Source: Halobacteriovoraceae bacterium (GTDB lineage Bacteria > Bdellovibrionota > Bacteriovoracia > Bacteriovoracales > Bacteriovoracaceae). Taken from it: DNA of 64,000 nucleotides. The DNA lies in contig JACKAK010000011.1 of NCBI GenBank assembly GCA_020635115.1, forward strand, positions 87,028 through 151,027, given 5' to 3'. The position numbers and the translations under genes were made by a program. Positions 40,924 to 50,689 of the stretch are shown here, piece by piece. The stretch's first letter is position 1, and each line of letters starts with the position of its first letter. A model generated the notes under the pieces. The model saw nothing but the letters and a program-made list of their open reading frames with translations, did no database searches and had not been told where the DNA came from.

Positions 40924-43110
40924 TTAAGCAACGTTTTTTAACAAGGTTGATTCCATCATTCCCTCAAGTTGAGAAGTAAGTTCGTAATGATTTAGTTTAG
41001 AAGAGTATAACGCGTTAAGTATTACTTCGACAATACTCTTTAAATCTTGTCTTTTTTGAATATGTCGTAAAAACCTTTCCTTTGTAATATCTCTCCACGT
41101 GAGCATTAAATGGAGTAATATCGAAGATTCTTCTAGAGAATGATGTTCTTGAAATAAAGATGCAAATTCGTAAAACCCCTCAAATTGATTAAATTCAGCT
41201 AAAGACCAGTATAATACTCTTTGAACGGAGAAGTTTGAAATCCCTTTATGATGGACTTTGAGAAGATCTTTTATAAAAAGAGGGTTTCTGCTTCGTCCAC
41301 AAATAAAAAAATAGGATGGTGAAGAGGTTTCAATTTTATGGAGTTTATCTCTAATAAAACGAATCGTATAAAATCTAGTGTCGTCAAGTAATAATCCTGA
41401 TAAGCATGCATTTGCTGAAATCCTTGGAATTTCATGTCCTATGAATTCGCTGGCCATCCTTAACAAGTTTTGATTCTTAGTTGATGGAATAAGCTCAAGG
41501 ATATGTGAAACGACTCTTTCATCTGAATCTTGTAGGGCCTTTATGAGCAAATCTTGTGAAATATGACTTTGCTTTTTAATTAAAATATTAAACGCAAATA
41601 TTCTCACACTAAGATGAACATTGCCTTTTAAATTTCCTAATGCAATGGAGGTTACCCAATCGTAGATTTCATTCTCTCTAAAGTTTACAGCAAGCTGAAT
41701 AAGTTCTTTTTGCTCATCAATATTGAGTTCAAAAAATCCATTCTGAGAAAGTGCAAGTGCATTTTGAGAGTTATCTTTATAAGCTTCTTCCAACAAACGC
41801 AACTGGTCAGATCCAGAGTGACATATATCCATTAGTTTTAAAATTTTAGTTGAGTCTTTTTGTTTTGAAATCGCACACTCTCCAAGAAATGAACTCACAA
41901 GTTCATACTGATCAGTTGAATTTTCATTTGAAAAATAATCTTTCAATTTATTTTTTAAATTATGTATTAAATAAATTCCTATCATTGTTAAAGACATGAT
42001 CATTGCAAGTCCAATTTCTATTTTGATGTCATACTCAAACGCATTTATTAAAGTAAAAAATACTGTTGTAGTGGTCATGGAAATCGAACTGTAATAGAGA
42101 ACCTGTTTACTTTTTAAAATAATTCTCTTGGCCCTTGTAAAATATGAAAAAAGAATATTGGTTGCAAATTCAAAAAAAGTCTTTTTGAAACTTCTTTGAA
42201 TGATATCAAGAGCGATAAAACTTATTAAAAAAGGATTATAGATATTAAAAGAAACAATCGCCAAAACGGCCAAAGAATAAATAATTAAATAATTTAGTGG
42301 GGTGACTCTTCTTTTCTTAGACCAAAAATATAATAATGAATTGATAACAATTATGGCCAAACTAATTAACAAATTAAATTTGTAAATGATTGCTGTTCTT
42401 GCTTCATAACTTTGGATTTCTTCTTTTAACGCCATCGTTACCAGATATTCAGATCCAAATTTAACAAATCCAAAGACACTGAATAATAAGGCAAAGGCCC
42501 ACAAAAGTCTCTTGTGGAGAGTAGATTTTTTTTGACCACTTTTTTCAGTTCTAACTTCAATTTCTTTAAATCTCATTGGAAGGAATCGGTAAGAATTGAT
42601 AATTAATAATCCAATTAAACAAATTGCAGAAATAATATGCAGAAATTCAGGTCTGTAAATTTTAAACGTACTTATCACAACAAGACTTACAACAATGGCC
42701 AATTCATTAAAAACATTGGCCATTGAAAGAACTTTTGAAACGTCTTTACTGGATTGATAGCGCATACAAAATTCAGCTAAAGACCAAACGAATACTTGTG
42801 TTGTAAATTGGGCAAGTGTGTACCAGACAAAGGCCATTTGTGAGAAGTGCTGCCCAAGGACTAAAAGAGAAGAATGAAGCATAAAAAGTGTTAGAAGAAT
42901 TTTTTTGAAGACAGCTGCAAATTTTATCTTTTTAGGAATTTTACTAAGTAACAAATGAAATAATCTAAAGGCAAATGCTTGCATATAAAGAATATAGACA
43001 GGATCATACTTATCTATAAAAAAGGCCAAAGAACCAACTGAGTTTACAATAATATAAACTCCAGTCAGAATGGAAGTGAAATAAATAAACAGAGTTTGAT
43101 TCAAAAGCAA
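40924..43110 (-). CDS. ADP/ATP-translocase-like membrane protein with HEAT-like tail
   Basis: The product is about 728 residues: ten to twelve hydrophobic segments (about 1-400) in the style of the bacterial NTT/Npt translocases and MFS fold, then a soluble helical region (about 410-720) with HEAT-like repeats (for example DERVVSHILELIPS, RISANACLSGLLL). Substrate unknown; nucleotide exchange would interest in a predator but is inference. I prefer TTG 43110, with AAAGAGG eight bases upstream. A start at TTG 43140 has no ribosome site and lies at the expected transcription start of the sigma-28 promoter. No ATG is available nearby. Confidence 0.75.
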   Translation of the reverse strand: MLLNQTLFIYFTSILTGVYIIVNSVGSLAFFIDKYDPVYILYMQAFAFRLFHLLLSKIPKKIKFAAVFKKILLTLFMLHSSLLVLGQHFSQMAFVWYTLAQFTTQVFVWSLAEFCMRYQSSKDVSKVLSMANVFNELAIVVSLVVISTFKIYRPEFLHIISAICLIGLLIINSYRFLPMRFKEIEVRTEKSGQKKSTLHKRLLWAFALLFSVFGFVKFGSEYLVTMALKEEIQSYEARTAIIYKFNLLISLAIIVINSLLYFWSKKRRVTPLNYLIIYSLAVLAIVSFNIYNPFLISFIALDIIQRSFKKTFFEFATNILFSYFTRAKRIILKSKQVLYYSSISMTTTTVFFTLINAFEYDIKIEIGLAMIMSLTMIGIYLIHNLKNKLKDYFSNENSTDQYELVSSFLGECAISKQKDSTKILKLMDICHSGSDQLRLLEEAYKDNSQNALALSQNGFFELNIDEQKELIQLAVNFRENEIYDWVTSIALGNLKGNVHLSVRIFAFNILIKKQSHISQDLLIKALQDSDERVVSHILELIPSTKNQNLLRMASEFIGHEIPRISANACLSGLLLDDTRFYTIRFIRDKLHKIETSSPSYFFICGRSRNPLFIKDLLKVHHKGISNFSVQRVLYWSLAEFNQFEGFYEFASLFQEHHSLEESSILLHLMLTWRDITKERFLRHIQKRQDLKSIVEVILNALYSSKLNHYELTSQLEGMMESTLLKNVA

Positions 43111-43144
43111 ATATTTAGTCCTCTTTAGAAATATTTCCAATGAC

Positions 43145-43171
43145 TTATCGGCGGATAATACCAGAATATTA
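43145..43171 (-). promoter_or_regulatory. Sigma-28 (FliA-type) promoter of the translocase-like gene
   Basis: On the minus strand, GCCGATAA (43152-43145) is an exact -10. TAAT (43171-43168) sits 15 bases upstream, one mismatch to TAAA. The predicted start near 43139 gives a leader of about 29 bases to TTG 43110. Confidence 0.65.
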
Positions 43172-43393
43172 AGGTCGGAATTATTTTGTTGTTTTGACTT
43201 AAGTGTTTGAAATATATAAGATTTGAATGAGTTTATTTATGCAAAGTGAATATTGTCCTTCTGGCCATTGTAAATCATGCCATTTTTTTATCACATTTGA
43301 AATTATTTTCAAATAAACTCAAGACTCGAACCAACAAGTTTAGATAACCCTAATCTTGCTAATACAAACATTACTTTGTGCATAAATTTAATT

Positions 43394-43422
43394 TTGCTAT
43401 TAAACCTAATAATGTCTATATT
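43394..43422 (+). promoter_or_regulatory. Sigma-70-type promoter of hemF
   Basis: TTGCTA (43394-43399), a 17-base gap and TATATT (43417-43422) match the -35/-10 consensus closely. The start of transcription would lie near 43429, about 24 bases before the ATG, just upstream of GAGGG. The site is divergent from the sigma-28 promoter. Confidence 0.6.
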
Positions 43423-43452
43423 ATGCGCATGGGACATTTAGAGGGAATAAAT

Positions 43453-44346
43453 ATGGATATTAAGAGTGCAAAGAGTCAATTTGACGAACATGTTAGAAAT
43501 TTACAAGATCAGATCACTTCTCGTCTAATGGGTTTTGATCCTGAATTAAATATGATTGAAGATTTATGGGATAGGGAAGATTTTATTGGAATGCCTGGAG
43601 GAGGGGGACGTACGAGAGCTTTTCAAGGTAATATAATTGAAAACGCTGGGGTAAACACTTCATGCATTTATGGAAAAATAAGTCCTGAGTTTGCAAAGAA
43701 GCTCAAAGCAAGCTCCGATGATTTATGGGCCAGTGGAATTTCTCTAATTATTCATCCAAGAAATCCTAAAGTTCCAACAGTGCATGCCAATTTTCGAATG
43801 ATTCAAGCAGGTGATAAATTTTGGTTTGGAGGAGGGGCAGATCTAACACCTTATTATCCTCATGTTGAAGATTTTCGGTATTTCCATAATGTTTGGAAGC
43901 GGGCCTGCGAACCTTACCAATGCTATTTGGAAATGAAAAAAGAATGTGATCAATATTTCACAAATCACCATAGAAATGGTGAAATGAGAGGAATTGGAGG
44001 AATCTTTTTTGATCATTTTAATTCCGGAAATCTCCAAAATGATTTTAAAATGGTGAAAGATCTCTCTAATCATTTCATAGAATCATATTTTCCAATCGTT
44101 GAAAAACGAGTCAAAGAAGAGTGGACTTCAGAGGATGAAGAATTTCAACTCTATCGCCATGGACGATATGTGGAGTTTAATTTACTTCATGACAGGGGAA
44201 CCTCGTTCGGATTGAAAACGAACGGTAGAACGGAATCTATTCTCATTTCTTTACCTGCTAGAGCAAAATTTGGTTATAATTACAAACCAAAACCAGGTAG
44301 TATCCATGAAGAAATGATGCAATTTTACTTTCCTAAAGAGTGGTAG
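43453..44346 (+). CDS. hemF: Coproporphyrinogen III oxidase, aerobic (HemF)
   Basis: This is the oxygen-dependent enzyme that converts coproporphyrinogen III to protoporphyrinogen IX in haem synthesis. The 297 residues cover the whole family: GGGGRTRAF, the signature FWFGGGADLTPYYP, GIGGIFFDHFN, and the C-terminal ESILISLPARAKFGYNY. ATG 43453 is chosen because GAGGG precedes it and the family starts here; the upstream frame to 43378 includes the promoter. The presence of HemF indicates aerobic growth. It stands alone, with its own promoter. Confidence 0.97.
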   Translation: MDIKSAKSQFDEHVRNLQDQITSRLMGFDPELNMIEDLWDREDFIGMPGGGGRTRAFQGNIIENAGVNTSCIYGKISPEFAKKLKASSDDLWASGISLIIHPRNPKVPTVHANFRMIQAGDKFWFGGGADLTPYYPHVEDFRYFHNVWKRACEPYQCYLEMKKECDQYFTNHHRNGEMRGIGGIFFDHFNSGNLQNDFKMVKDLSNHFIESYFPIVEKRVKEEWTSEDEEFQLYRHGRYVEFNLLHDRGTSFGLKTNGRTESILISLPARAKFGYNYKPKPGSIHEEMMQFYFPKEW

Positions 44347-44357
44347 AAGTTTAAATA

Positions 44358-45149
44358 TTATTTTGTAATTTGACCCTCAATGGCCCTTGCAAAATTACTC
44401 CAAACAATTTCTGGTATTTTTAATTTCTTAATATTGGATAGGACTCCATTATTAAGAGCATAATAAACTCCCAGAATTGTTCTTTGTCCAAAAGGTAATT
44501 TGAGTGAAATTTCTCGGATGATCTGTCCTTTATACATTTCGGGAATAGAGCGCATTTCAAAAATGAGATTGATGAGGGGAGAGTTTTGATGGAATTCAGT
44601 GTTTATTGTTTCTGATAGAAGGAAAATCTTTCTTAACAGTGCTTTTGAAGGAGTGTAAAGCATGTCGAGTATATAAGATTTATCAAGATGTTTTTCGATT
44701 TCATCAGTATTTGGTATATTAAAATTGTAAATATCTCCGAGTTTTAACATAGTTTTAACTTTAACAAGATCTTTTTCTTTTGAGATCATATGCATAAGTC
44801 TGAATATATTGCTATCTTTTTCAGTCGATAGAGAAGGAACTCCGTAAGATTTTAAGATGAATTGTAAAATCTCATGTTCTTGAAGATTTGATTGGATATT
44901 ACTTTGGAGAGAGTATTTGCTCAGATCGAGAATCGTTTGGAACTCTGATGAAGAAACCAGAATCTCTCTTCTGAGATAGGCCGCTAATTGTTTGTATTTT
45001 TTATTGAGAAGTGTTCGATGCTCAATTTGAGTGATAACCTCTGTTAAAGGAGTTTTTAAGAGTGTTGGGAGCAATTCATTTTCACAGTTTTGAGAAAAGA
45101 CTGTAAATGTACAAAGGGTTAGAATAAGCATAAAAAAGTGTTTTATCAT
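44358..45149 (-). CDS. Secreted helical protein of unknown function
   Basis: The product is 263 residues from ATG 45149, with a signal peptide (KHFFMLILTLCTFTVFS) and NCENE after it. The mature chain is helical with many Leu, Lys and Ser (LLNKKYKQLAAYLRREILVS). No motif is recognised. The reading from ATG 45164 adds five residues including Asp before the signal peptide and is less likely. Neither start has a strong ribosome site. It lies downstream of the second giant gene on the same strand, as the 267-residue gene does behind the first giant, but the two small proteins are not obviously related. Confidence 0.65.
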   Translation of the reverse strand: MIKHFFMLILTLCTFTVFSQNCENELLPTLLKTPLTEVITQIEHRTLLNKKYKQLAAYLRREILVSSSEFQTILDLSKYSLQSNIQSNLQEHEILQFILKSYGVPSLSTEKDSNIFRLMHMISKEKDLVKVKTMLKLGDIYNFNIPNTDEIEKHLDKSYILDMLYTPSKALLRKIFLLSETINTEFHQNSPLINLIFEMRSIPEMYKGQIIREISLKLPFGQRTILGVYYALNNGVLSNIKKLKIPEIVWSNFARAIEGQITK

Positions 45150-45492
45150 AGTTAAATCTAACATGAGTAGCGAAGCTGAACAAATGATAGATAATCAGTT
45201 TGTAAAAAAGTAAAAATCTGTCTTATTTGTAGAGAATTTCACTTGCTATATAATATAACTATCTAAATCTGTTAAATAGATGTGAACACGAGCTCTAAAA
45301 ATATGTAGAATAACAGATTTATCCAAGAATTCATTTATATTTCAAAAGTCATTGTTTGGGCCAGGTTGCTAATAATCTTTGAGTTGTCATGACTTAGAAG
45401 AATATAATTTAAAAGCGGACAGAAAGAAAAATAATTGCAGCATCTGTGAAATGATACTTAGATTGGGGCAGACATAAGTCTGCCCCAAATGA
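45150..45492. other. Spacer with a strong hairpin
   Basis: No coding frame of note is seen here. TTGGGGCAGAC (45463-45473) pairs perfectly with GTCTGCCCCAA (45478-45488) around ATAA, an 11-bp GC-rich hairpin starting 5 bp after the giant gene's stop on the minus strand. It lacks a T-run on that side, so it may protect the mRNA 3' end or terminate with help. The remaining 280 bp is AT-rich. Confidence 0.6.
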
Positions 45493-48400
45493 TTAATTTC
45501 TAGAAAATTTATTTTCACAAAGTAATTTAAGTTTTTCTCCTAAATTCTTACGATCAAGCTCAAGCTTATAATGAACTTTAGTTGTAAGTTTTTGAAAAGG
45601 TACTTTTGGGATTTGTATTCCATTTATTCTTGGAACTTCAACATCATACACATCACCTTCTTTGGTATCAAATTTTGCTCTAGTGATACTATAGATTTCT
45701 TCAAGAGTTGAGTTTCGCACTTCATATTTAAGAAGAAATTTAAAATCTTCAAGTGGATAGATAATCTGATCTGTTTTGAAAGCATCTTTAAGAGTTTTTT
45801 TCGTTAAACCCAACCAATCTCCCTCTTTTAGGCCCAGAGCAATCCAAAAATGATCCAGTTGCTCTGTATTCAATCTTTTAAAGATTCTTTCCTCATAGTA
45901 TTGTTTAACGACGAGTTGACCAGTACTCAAAACTTCTTTCAACTCTTTTTCAGTCAACCGAATTCGATCAGCATTCGGGATGTCTAAAAGATGATCAAAT
46001 TTATCAAATTCAACTTTACTTTTTTGTTCAATGTCTTTTTGAATTTCTACAATCTGCTCCAGAATCTGTTCAGAAATTTCATTTGTTAAACCTGTTCCGA
46101 TCCCTCCGAAAAGTTCACTCATTACATTATTGTATGTTGTTTTGGCCATTTCTGATTGATATTTAACAGTTCCTTCATAGAGAAGAGCATTCTGATGATC
46201 CATTTCTGCAATCATAATCAGTAATGCAAGATCAGAGTTGATTTGAAAAAAATAATCTCTATTTAAATCTGGGCCATCTGTTCTTTTCAAAAATTGCCAA
46301 TTGAGAAGTTTGATATTCTTATCAGGAATAACGCCAGTACTAAAAATCACATTTCTCCATATCGCATCCCAAGCATTTGAAGAGTTTCTTATAATATGTG
46401 CAAACGCCGTTCTGCCCACGGCCTCAGTGGCCCTTAATGCTGGTACTGCTGTAGACATTGCAGCACTTTGTCCTAGTCCTAATAACGTTTTAAGTCCTCT
46501 AAGTCCAAAAGCAAAATTCTTTGCAGTTTTTCTTTGAATTCTACTCTTTCCGCTAAATTTATCATAAACATAACTTTGTGTTTTTCTATCATAGATAAAT
46601 GGTCTAACGACTAAATAATCAAAAATAGCAGCAGTAGGTGCTAATACCCAACCGGTAAGACCATATAAACCACCTACAACGGCGATATTTAAAGTCGTTG
46701 CAGTTAGGCGAATCGCTGGAAAAACAAATCCATCTAGAAGAATACCTTTTGCTCCCAAAAACCAAAAGGCGGCGATTGCATTTTTTGCACCATTTGCAAA
46801 TGGGATGTCCTTCGATCGCATTTCACTGTAGTATGATTTATTTTCTTGCCACTTGTTTCTTATATAACCAGCGAAAGTTGTTTGAAATTCAACTGGATGA
46901 GCATATAATTTCCGGCCATCAACTGTTTTTTTCATTTCAAAACTTTCAGGTCCCTTGGGTTCTAAAAAAACATCGTGTGATGTGGGAAATTGCTCAATCC
47001 CTCTGAAAGAATCAGTAAGAGTTTGAGTTCCTAAAGGGCCTTTAATAACCCAAGAAGCACCCCACCAGTAAGAAGCTGACATATATTGCCATGCAATTTG
47101 TGCTAAATGTGGAAATTGCCAGAAAGGATATTTCTTAGTCAATGTGGTTTCAATATATTGGTTTATTTGTAGATATTCTTCTTCATTTAACTCTTTTCTG
47201 GGTCTTATGATTTTAAAATTCCATTTTTCGTAATAAGGGTGTTTCCATTTTGTTTTTGCAGTATCATACTCAAAAATCTTTTCAAGATCAGCTCTGATTT
47301 CACGTTCAATATTTAGAAATTCAAGTTGGGTTTTTTTAAAAATGAAAGCAGAAGTTTTTAAATTTGAATCAACCAAATCTTGATAAGTATTTTCGACAAA
47401 AGTTTTTTTCCACTCAGGTGACTGACGTGAAACTTCTCGGTCAACTTGTCTTTTTAACCATTGCTCAATTTTCGAACGTCTTGGATGTTGTTTTTTTAAT
47501 TGCTCTTCGACTTTTGAGATAAATTCATAGATTGCAATATTCATTATGTCAGTATTTCTTTTGATAATTTTATTGCTTGTAATCCTCTCTAATATAAGCT
47601 CCGCTGCATTTTCTCTGATATCTTTTAACTCTTGATTGTCCTGTATTTTACTTAATACACTGTTGTAAATTTCTTCTTGCAATAGTTCAATGATTTCAGC
47701 TGAAATTCTGGTATCGTCCTTTTCTGGATAAAGTTCCTTATATTCCTTGAAGAGTTTTTCAAATCGTTCGACGTAATATTTTTCATTTTCACTTAAAGTC
47801 TCTTGTGAAATATTCAAAAGAACATCTTCAACTTTTGATTCTAGCTCAGAGTTGTAGAGGGAAAGATCATAAGTTTTGAATTCTTTTCCCTCGTTTTCCT
47901 GATTTCCTATTTCTTTTACGACATAGAGATTGTCGGTGTCAGTTTGATCTACTGGTTCAATTGAATCAATTAAATTTCTATTTCTTTTTTCTTCAACGAC
48001 ATTGTTAATATCAAAATCTTGGTAAACGGGGTTTTGTCTTGGAAGCCCAATGAATAAATCAATTGTGTCGTAAAGCCCATCAAGAAAATAAACGAGACCA
48101 CTCCTTGCACTAAGAGGGTGAGTCGGATCAAAAATATGATTATATATTTTAACTTCAATAATATTTTTAGCTTTATCTATTCTAAGCTCATAGTTCTTTC
48201 GACGTTCAATTTCACCGGTTTGAAAAACCCAACTAAATTTCCATTTATGGAAATGACCTGGATAATCGATAGAGGGGATCATAATTAAAGCTGTTTGTTT
48301 GTAGGTTTCTTTTAATTTTTGGATATCTTGTTCGGCAAATTTTTGACTAATTTCTTTTAATTTAAGTTTATTTCCATTTAGACGTGCAAGGGCCTCAAGA

Positions 48401-48678
48401 TTTTCGCCTTTCTTTTCATGAAATAGATCAGACATTTTGATGATTCTTTCATCTTTTTGGATTACTCCCTCTGGAAAATTAACTCGAAAGTCATCCCATA
48501 TCCAGATTTTTTTTTCTAATAATTCAATCATAATAGTTTTTAAGTGTTTTATTTCTTCATCACTTACGTTTTTTAATAATTTATCATGATCGAATTCAAT
48601 CGGTTTTTTTGTGTGAGTATCATCATTCGCATGGACAATAAAAGAAAAGAGAAGGGACAAAATTGAAATCATTTTCAT
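45493..48678 (-). CDS. Giant exported protein (1,061 residues), unknown family
   Basis: The signal peptide (KMISILSLLFSFIVHA) is followed by about 500 mostly helical, charged residues with long coiled-coil stretches (for example ENEKYYVERFEKLFKEYKEL). A hydrophobic section (about 655-700) contains TATTLNIAVVGGLYGLTGWV and FDYLVVRPFIYD, likely membrane-inserted. More helices and a C-terminal beta-like part (VPFQKLTTKVHYKLELD) end the protein. AAGGAG precedes ATG 48678. There is no enzyme signature. It may be a large envelope or outer-membrane scaffold. A strong hairpin follows the stop. Family unknown. Confidence 0.75.
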   Translation of the reverse strand: MKMISILSLLFSFIVHANDDTHTKKPIEFDHDKLLKNVSDEEIKHLKTIMIELLEKKIWIWDDFRVNFPEGVIQKDERIIKMSDLFHEKKGENLEALARLNGNKLKLKEISQKFAEQDIQKLKETYKQTALIMIPSIDYPGHFHKWKFSWVFQTGEIERRKNYELRIDKAKNIIEVKIYNHIFDPTHPLSARSGLVYFLDGLYDTIDLFIGLPRQNPVYQDFDINNVVEEKRNRNLIDSIEPVDQTDTDNLYVVKEIGNQENEGKEFKTYDLSLYNSELESKVEDVLLNISQETLSENEKYYVERFEKLFKEYKELYPEKDDTRISAEIIELLQEEIYNSVLSKIQDNQELKDIRENAAELILERITSNKIIKRNTDIMNIAIYEFISKVEEQLKKQHPRRSKIEQWLKRQVDREVSRQSPEWKKTFVENTYQDLVDSNLKTSAFIFKKTQLEFLNIEREIRADLEKIFEYDTAKTKWKHPYYEKWNFKIIRPRKELNEEEYLQINQYIETTLTKKYPFWQFPHLAQIAWQYMSASYWWGASWVIKGPLGTQTLTDSFRGIEQFPTSHDVFLEPKGPESFEMKKTVDGRKLYAHPVEFQTTFAGYIRNKWQENKSYYSEMRSKDIPFANGAKNAIAAFWFLGAKGILLDGFVFPAIRLTATTLNIAVVGGLYGLTGWVLAPTAAIFDYLVVRPFIYDRKTQSYVYDKFSGKSRIQRKTAKNFAFGLRGLKTLLGLGQSAAMSTAVPALRATEAVGRTAFAHIIRNSSNAWDAIWRNVIFSTGVIPDKNIKLLNWQFLKRTDGPDLNRDYFFQINSDLALLIMIAEMDHQNALLYEGTVKYQSEMAKTTYNNVMSELFGGIGTGLTNEISEQILEQIVEIQKDIEQKSKVEFDKFDHLLDIPNADRIRLTEKELKEVLSTGQLVVKQYYEERIFKRLNTEQLDHFWIALGLKEGDWLGLTKKTLKDAFKTDQIIYPLEDFKFLLKYEVRNSTLEEIYSITRAKFDTKEGDVYDVEVPRINGIQIPKVPFQKLTTKVHYKLELDRKNLGEKLKLLCENKFSRN

Positions 48679-48910
48679 GTAGGCTCCTTACTAATGTGAA
48701 TGTTTAATCATGACTTTCTATCTGACTTAGTTGCTAATGACAATTTTATTTGTAATGAGAAATTGTTTAACGCAAGTACAAACTCAGAAAGTAAGATGTA
48801 GATAATTGGAATAATTACAAAAATAGTGAATTCAATTTGCAATATTTTCTGGCGTCATAAAATTAAATATTGCATTATTTTTTGATAATAACTGTTGACT
48901 TGTATAAGTA

Positions 48911-49477
48911 TCAATAATCAGGAGCGATATAAACATCAATCTCTGGATTGTATTCGTGTCTAAGGATACTTCTAATTCCCTCAAGTGTTCCAGTAGTTGA
49001 ACTAGGACATGTTCCACAGGCCCCTTGGTATTTTACTAAAAGAACATTGTCTTCATAACTTAGACACTGAATGTCTCCTCCATCGGCCTGAAGGCCAGGA
49101 CGAATTGTTCTGTCCATAATAGATTCAATTTCTTTGAGCTCTGGAGTGAGATTCTCTCTTCTTTCTTTTTCTGGATCAGGGTCTTCGTAATCAGGATTAT
49201 GCTCAGATAGCTGATCTTTGATTGTTTCGATAATTGTTAATTCAATATTATCCCAATCTTGGTAGCCGAACTTAGTTATTGTGACCGAATTATTAAAAAT
49301 ATGTATTTGATCAACTCCTCTAATTGAAAAAAGTGCCATTGCAAGTGGATTATGAGCACATTCTAAAGGGGTTCTATAGGTTGAACTTCCTTGCGTTTTA
49401 ATTAATGCAGATGCAATGAACTTCAAAGCATCAGGGTTTGGAGTTGGTTGTAAAATAATATCAATATTTTGGTTCAT
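48911..49477 (-). CDS. NFU-type Fe-S scaffold protein
   Basis: The 188-residue protein has an N-terminal Nfu_N domain (PTPNPDALKFIASALI ... NPLAMALFSIRGV) and a C-terminal NifU-like domain (ESIMDRTIRPGLQADGGDI) with the CxxC motif GACGTCPSS that binds a 4Fe-4S cluster. It would receive clusters from SufBCD and deliver them to target proteins. Its ATG overlaps the sufS stop (ATGA), so the two are translationally coupled. It ends the suf operon, in the place where sufU or sufE is often found. Confidence 0.93.
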   Translation of the reverse strand: MNQNIDIILQPTPNPDALKFIASALIKTQGSSTYRTPLECAHNPLAMALFSIRGVDQIHIFNNSVTITKFGYQDWDNIELTIIETIKDQLSEHNPDYEDPDPEKERRENLTPELKEIESIMDRTIRPGLQADGGDIQCLSYEDNVLLVKYQGACGTCPSSTTGTLEGIRSILRHEYNPEIDVYIAPDY

Positions 49478-50688
49478 AGTAATTCCAATGAAGTGTGAAT
49501 TGATTTTACCAAATAATCCACTTCTTCTTTTGTATTATAAAGACAAAAACTTGCTCGAGTTGTGCCATTAAGATTGAATCTTTGCATTAATGGTTGTGTG
49601 CAATGGTGTCCTGTTCTCACCGCAATTCCTTGTTGGTCGAGTAAAGTTCCTAAATCGTTTGGATGAACACCTCCAATGACAAAAGAGCAGACCGGCCCTT
49701 TTTGAGGAGATGTTCCAATAATTTTTAAACCTTTAATCTGTTTTAATTCATTCTGTGCATAATGAAGAAGATTATTTTCATAAGTTTTAATTTCATCTAA
49801 ATTTAAATTTTCCAAGAATTGAAGGGCCTCATTAAAGGCAATAAAACCTGCGATATTTGGTGTTCCAGCTTCAAACTTATAAGGAAGGTCGTTAAAAGTA
49901 GTCTGCTTAAAGGTTACAATATCAATCATATCTCCACCTCCTTGATAAGGTGGCATTAAATTAAGCAAATCTTCTTTTCCGTAAAGTATACCTACCCCGC
50001 TTGGGCCATACATTTTATGAGCACTAAAAGCTAGGAAATCACAATTTAGATCTTGTACATCAATTTTTTCATGAGCAATTGCTTGGGCAGCATCCACAAC
50101 AAACTTTGCACCTACCTCATGGGCCAGTGGGATCATTTCCTTAATAGGATTTACTGTTCCAAGAGAATTTGAAGTGTGGACGATTGAAACAATTTTTACT
50201 TTTGGATTCAATAATTTTTTATATTCTTCAAATTCAATTTCTCCACTTTCAGTAATTGGGATTTCAATAATTTTTGAACCAGTTTTTTGAGCAATTAATT
50301 GCCATGGAACAATATTAGAATGATGCTCCATTGTTGAAAGCAAAATTTGATCACCTTCATTCAAAATTAAACTTCCCAATGAATGAGCTATTAGATTTAA
50401 GGAATCAGTAGTTCCTTTAGTAAAAATTACCTCTTCACGTTTCTGTGCATTAATAAAATTTCTAACAGATTCACGTGTTTGCTCATATTTTTCGGTTCCA
50501 CTTTCTGAAAGGAAATGTACACCTCTGTGGATATTGGACACCTCACTTGTGTAATGTTTTGTAATGGCCTCTATTACTTTTAATGGTTTTAAAGTTGATG
50601 CTGCATTATCAAGATAAACAAGTTGTTTTCCATGTACCATTGTATTGATTTGAGGAAATAAATCTCTTATTTCACTAAAGTTAATCAT
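49474..50688 (-). CDS. sufS: Cysteine desulfurase SufS
   Basis: A 404-residue pyridoxal-phosphate enzyme that takes sulfur from cysteine for Fe-S cluster building. Visible features are the N-terminal YLDNAAST, the cofactor Lys in FSAHKMYGPSGVG, the STMEHHSNIVPW region, and the catalytic Cys in RTGHHCTQPLM. This is the group II (SufS) type. ATG 50688 with AAGGA upstream is one base after the sufD stop, so a longer reading from 50781 is wrong. No SufE/SufU partner is in the operon. Confidence 0.95.
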   Translation of the reverse strand: MINFSEIRDLFPQINTMVHGKQLVYLDNAASTLKPLKVIEAITKHYTSEVSNIHRGVHFLSESGTEKYEQTRESVRNFINAQKREEVIFTKGTTDSLNLIAHSLGSLILNEGDQILLSTMEHHSNIVPWQLIAQKTGSKIIEIPITESGEIEFEEYKKLLNPKVKIVSIVHTSNSLGTVNPIKEMIPLAHEVGAKFVVDAAQAIAHEKIDVQDLNCDFLAFSAHKMYGPSGVGILYGKEDLLNLMPPYQGGGDMIDIVTFKQTTFNDLPYKFEAGTPNIAGFIAFNEALQFLENLNLDEIKTYENNLLHYAQNELKQIKGLKIIGTSPQKGPVCSFVIGGVHPNDLGTLLDQQGIAVRTGHHCTQPLMQRFNLNGTTRASFCLYNTKEEVDYLVKSIHTSLELL

Positions 50689-50689
50689 T

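Noticed and set aside
23745..48678. The two giant exported proteins as homologues
   Set aside because: They share size, export and helical style, but I could not line up any stretch with convincing identity by eye.
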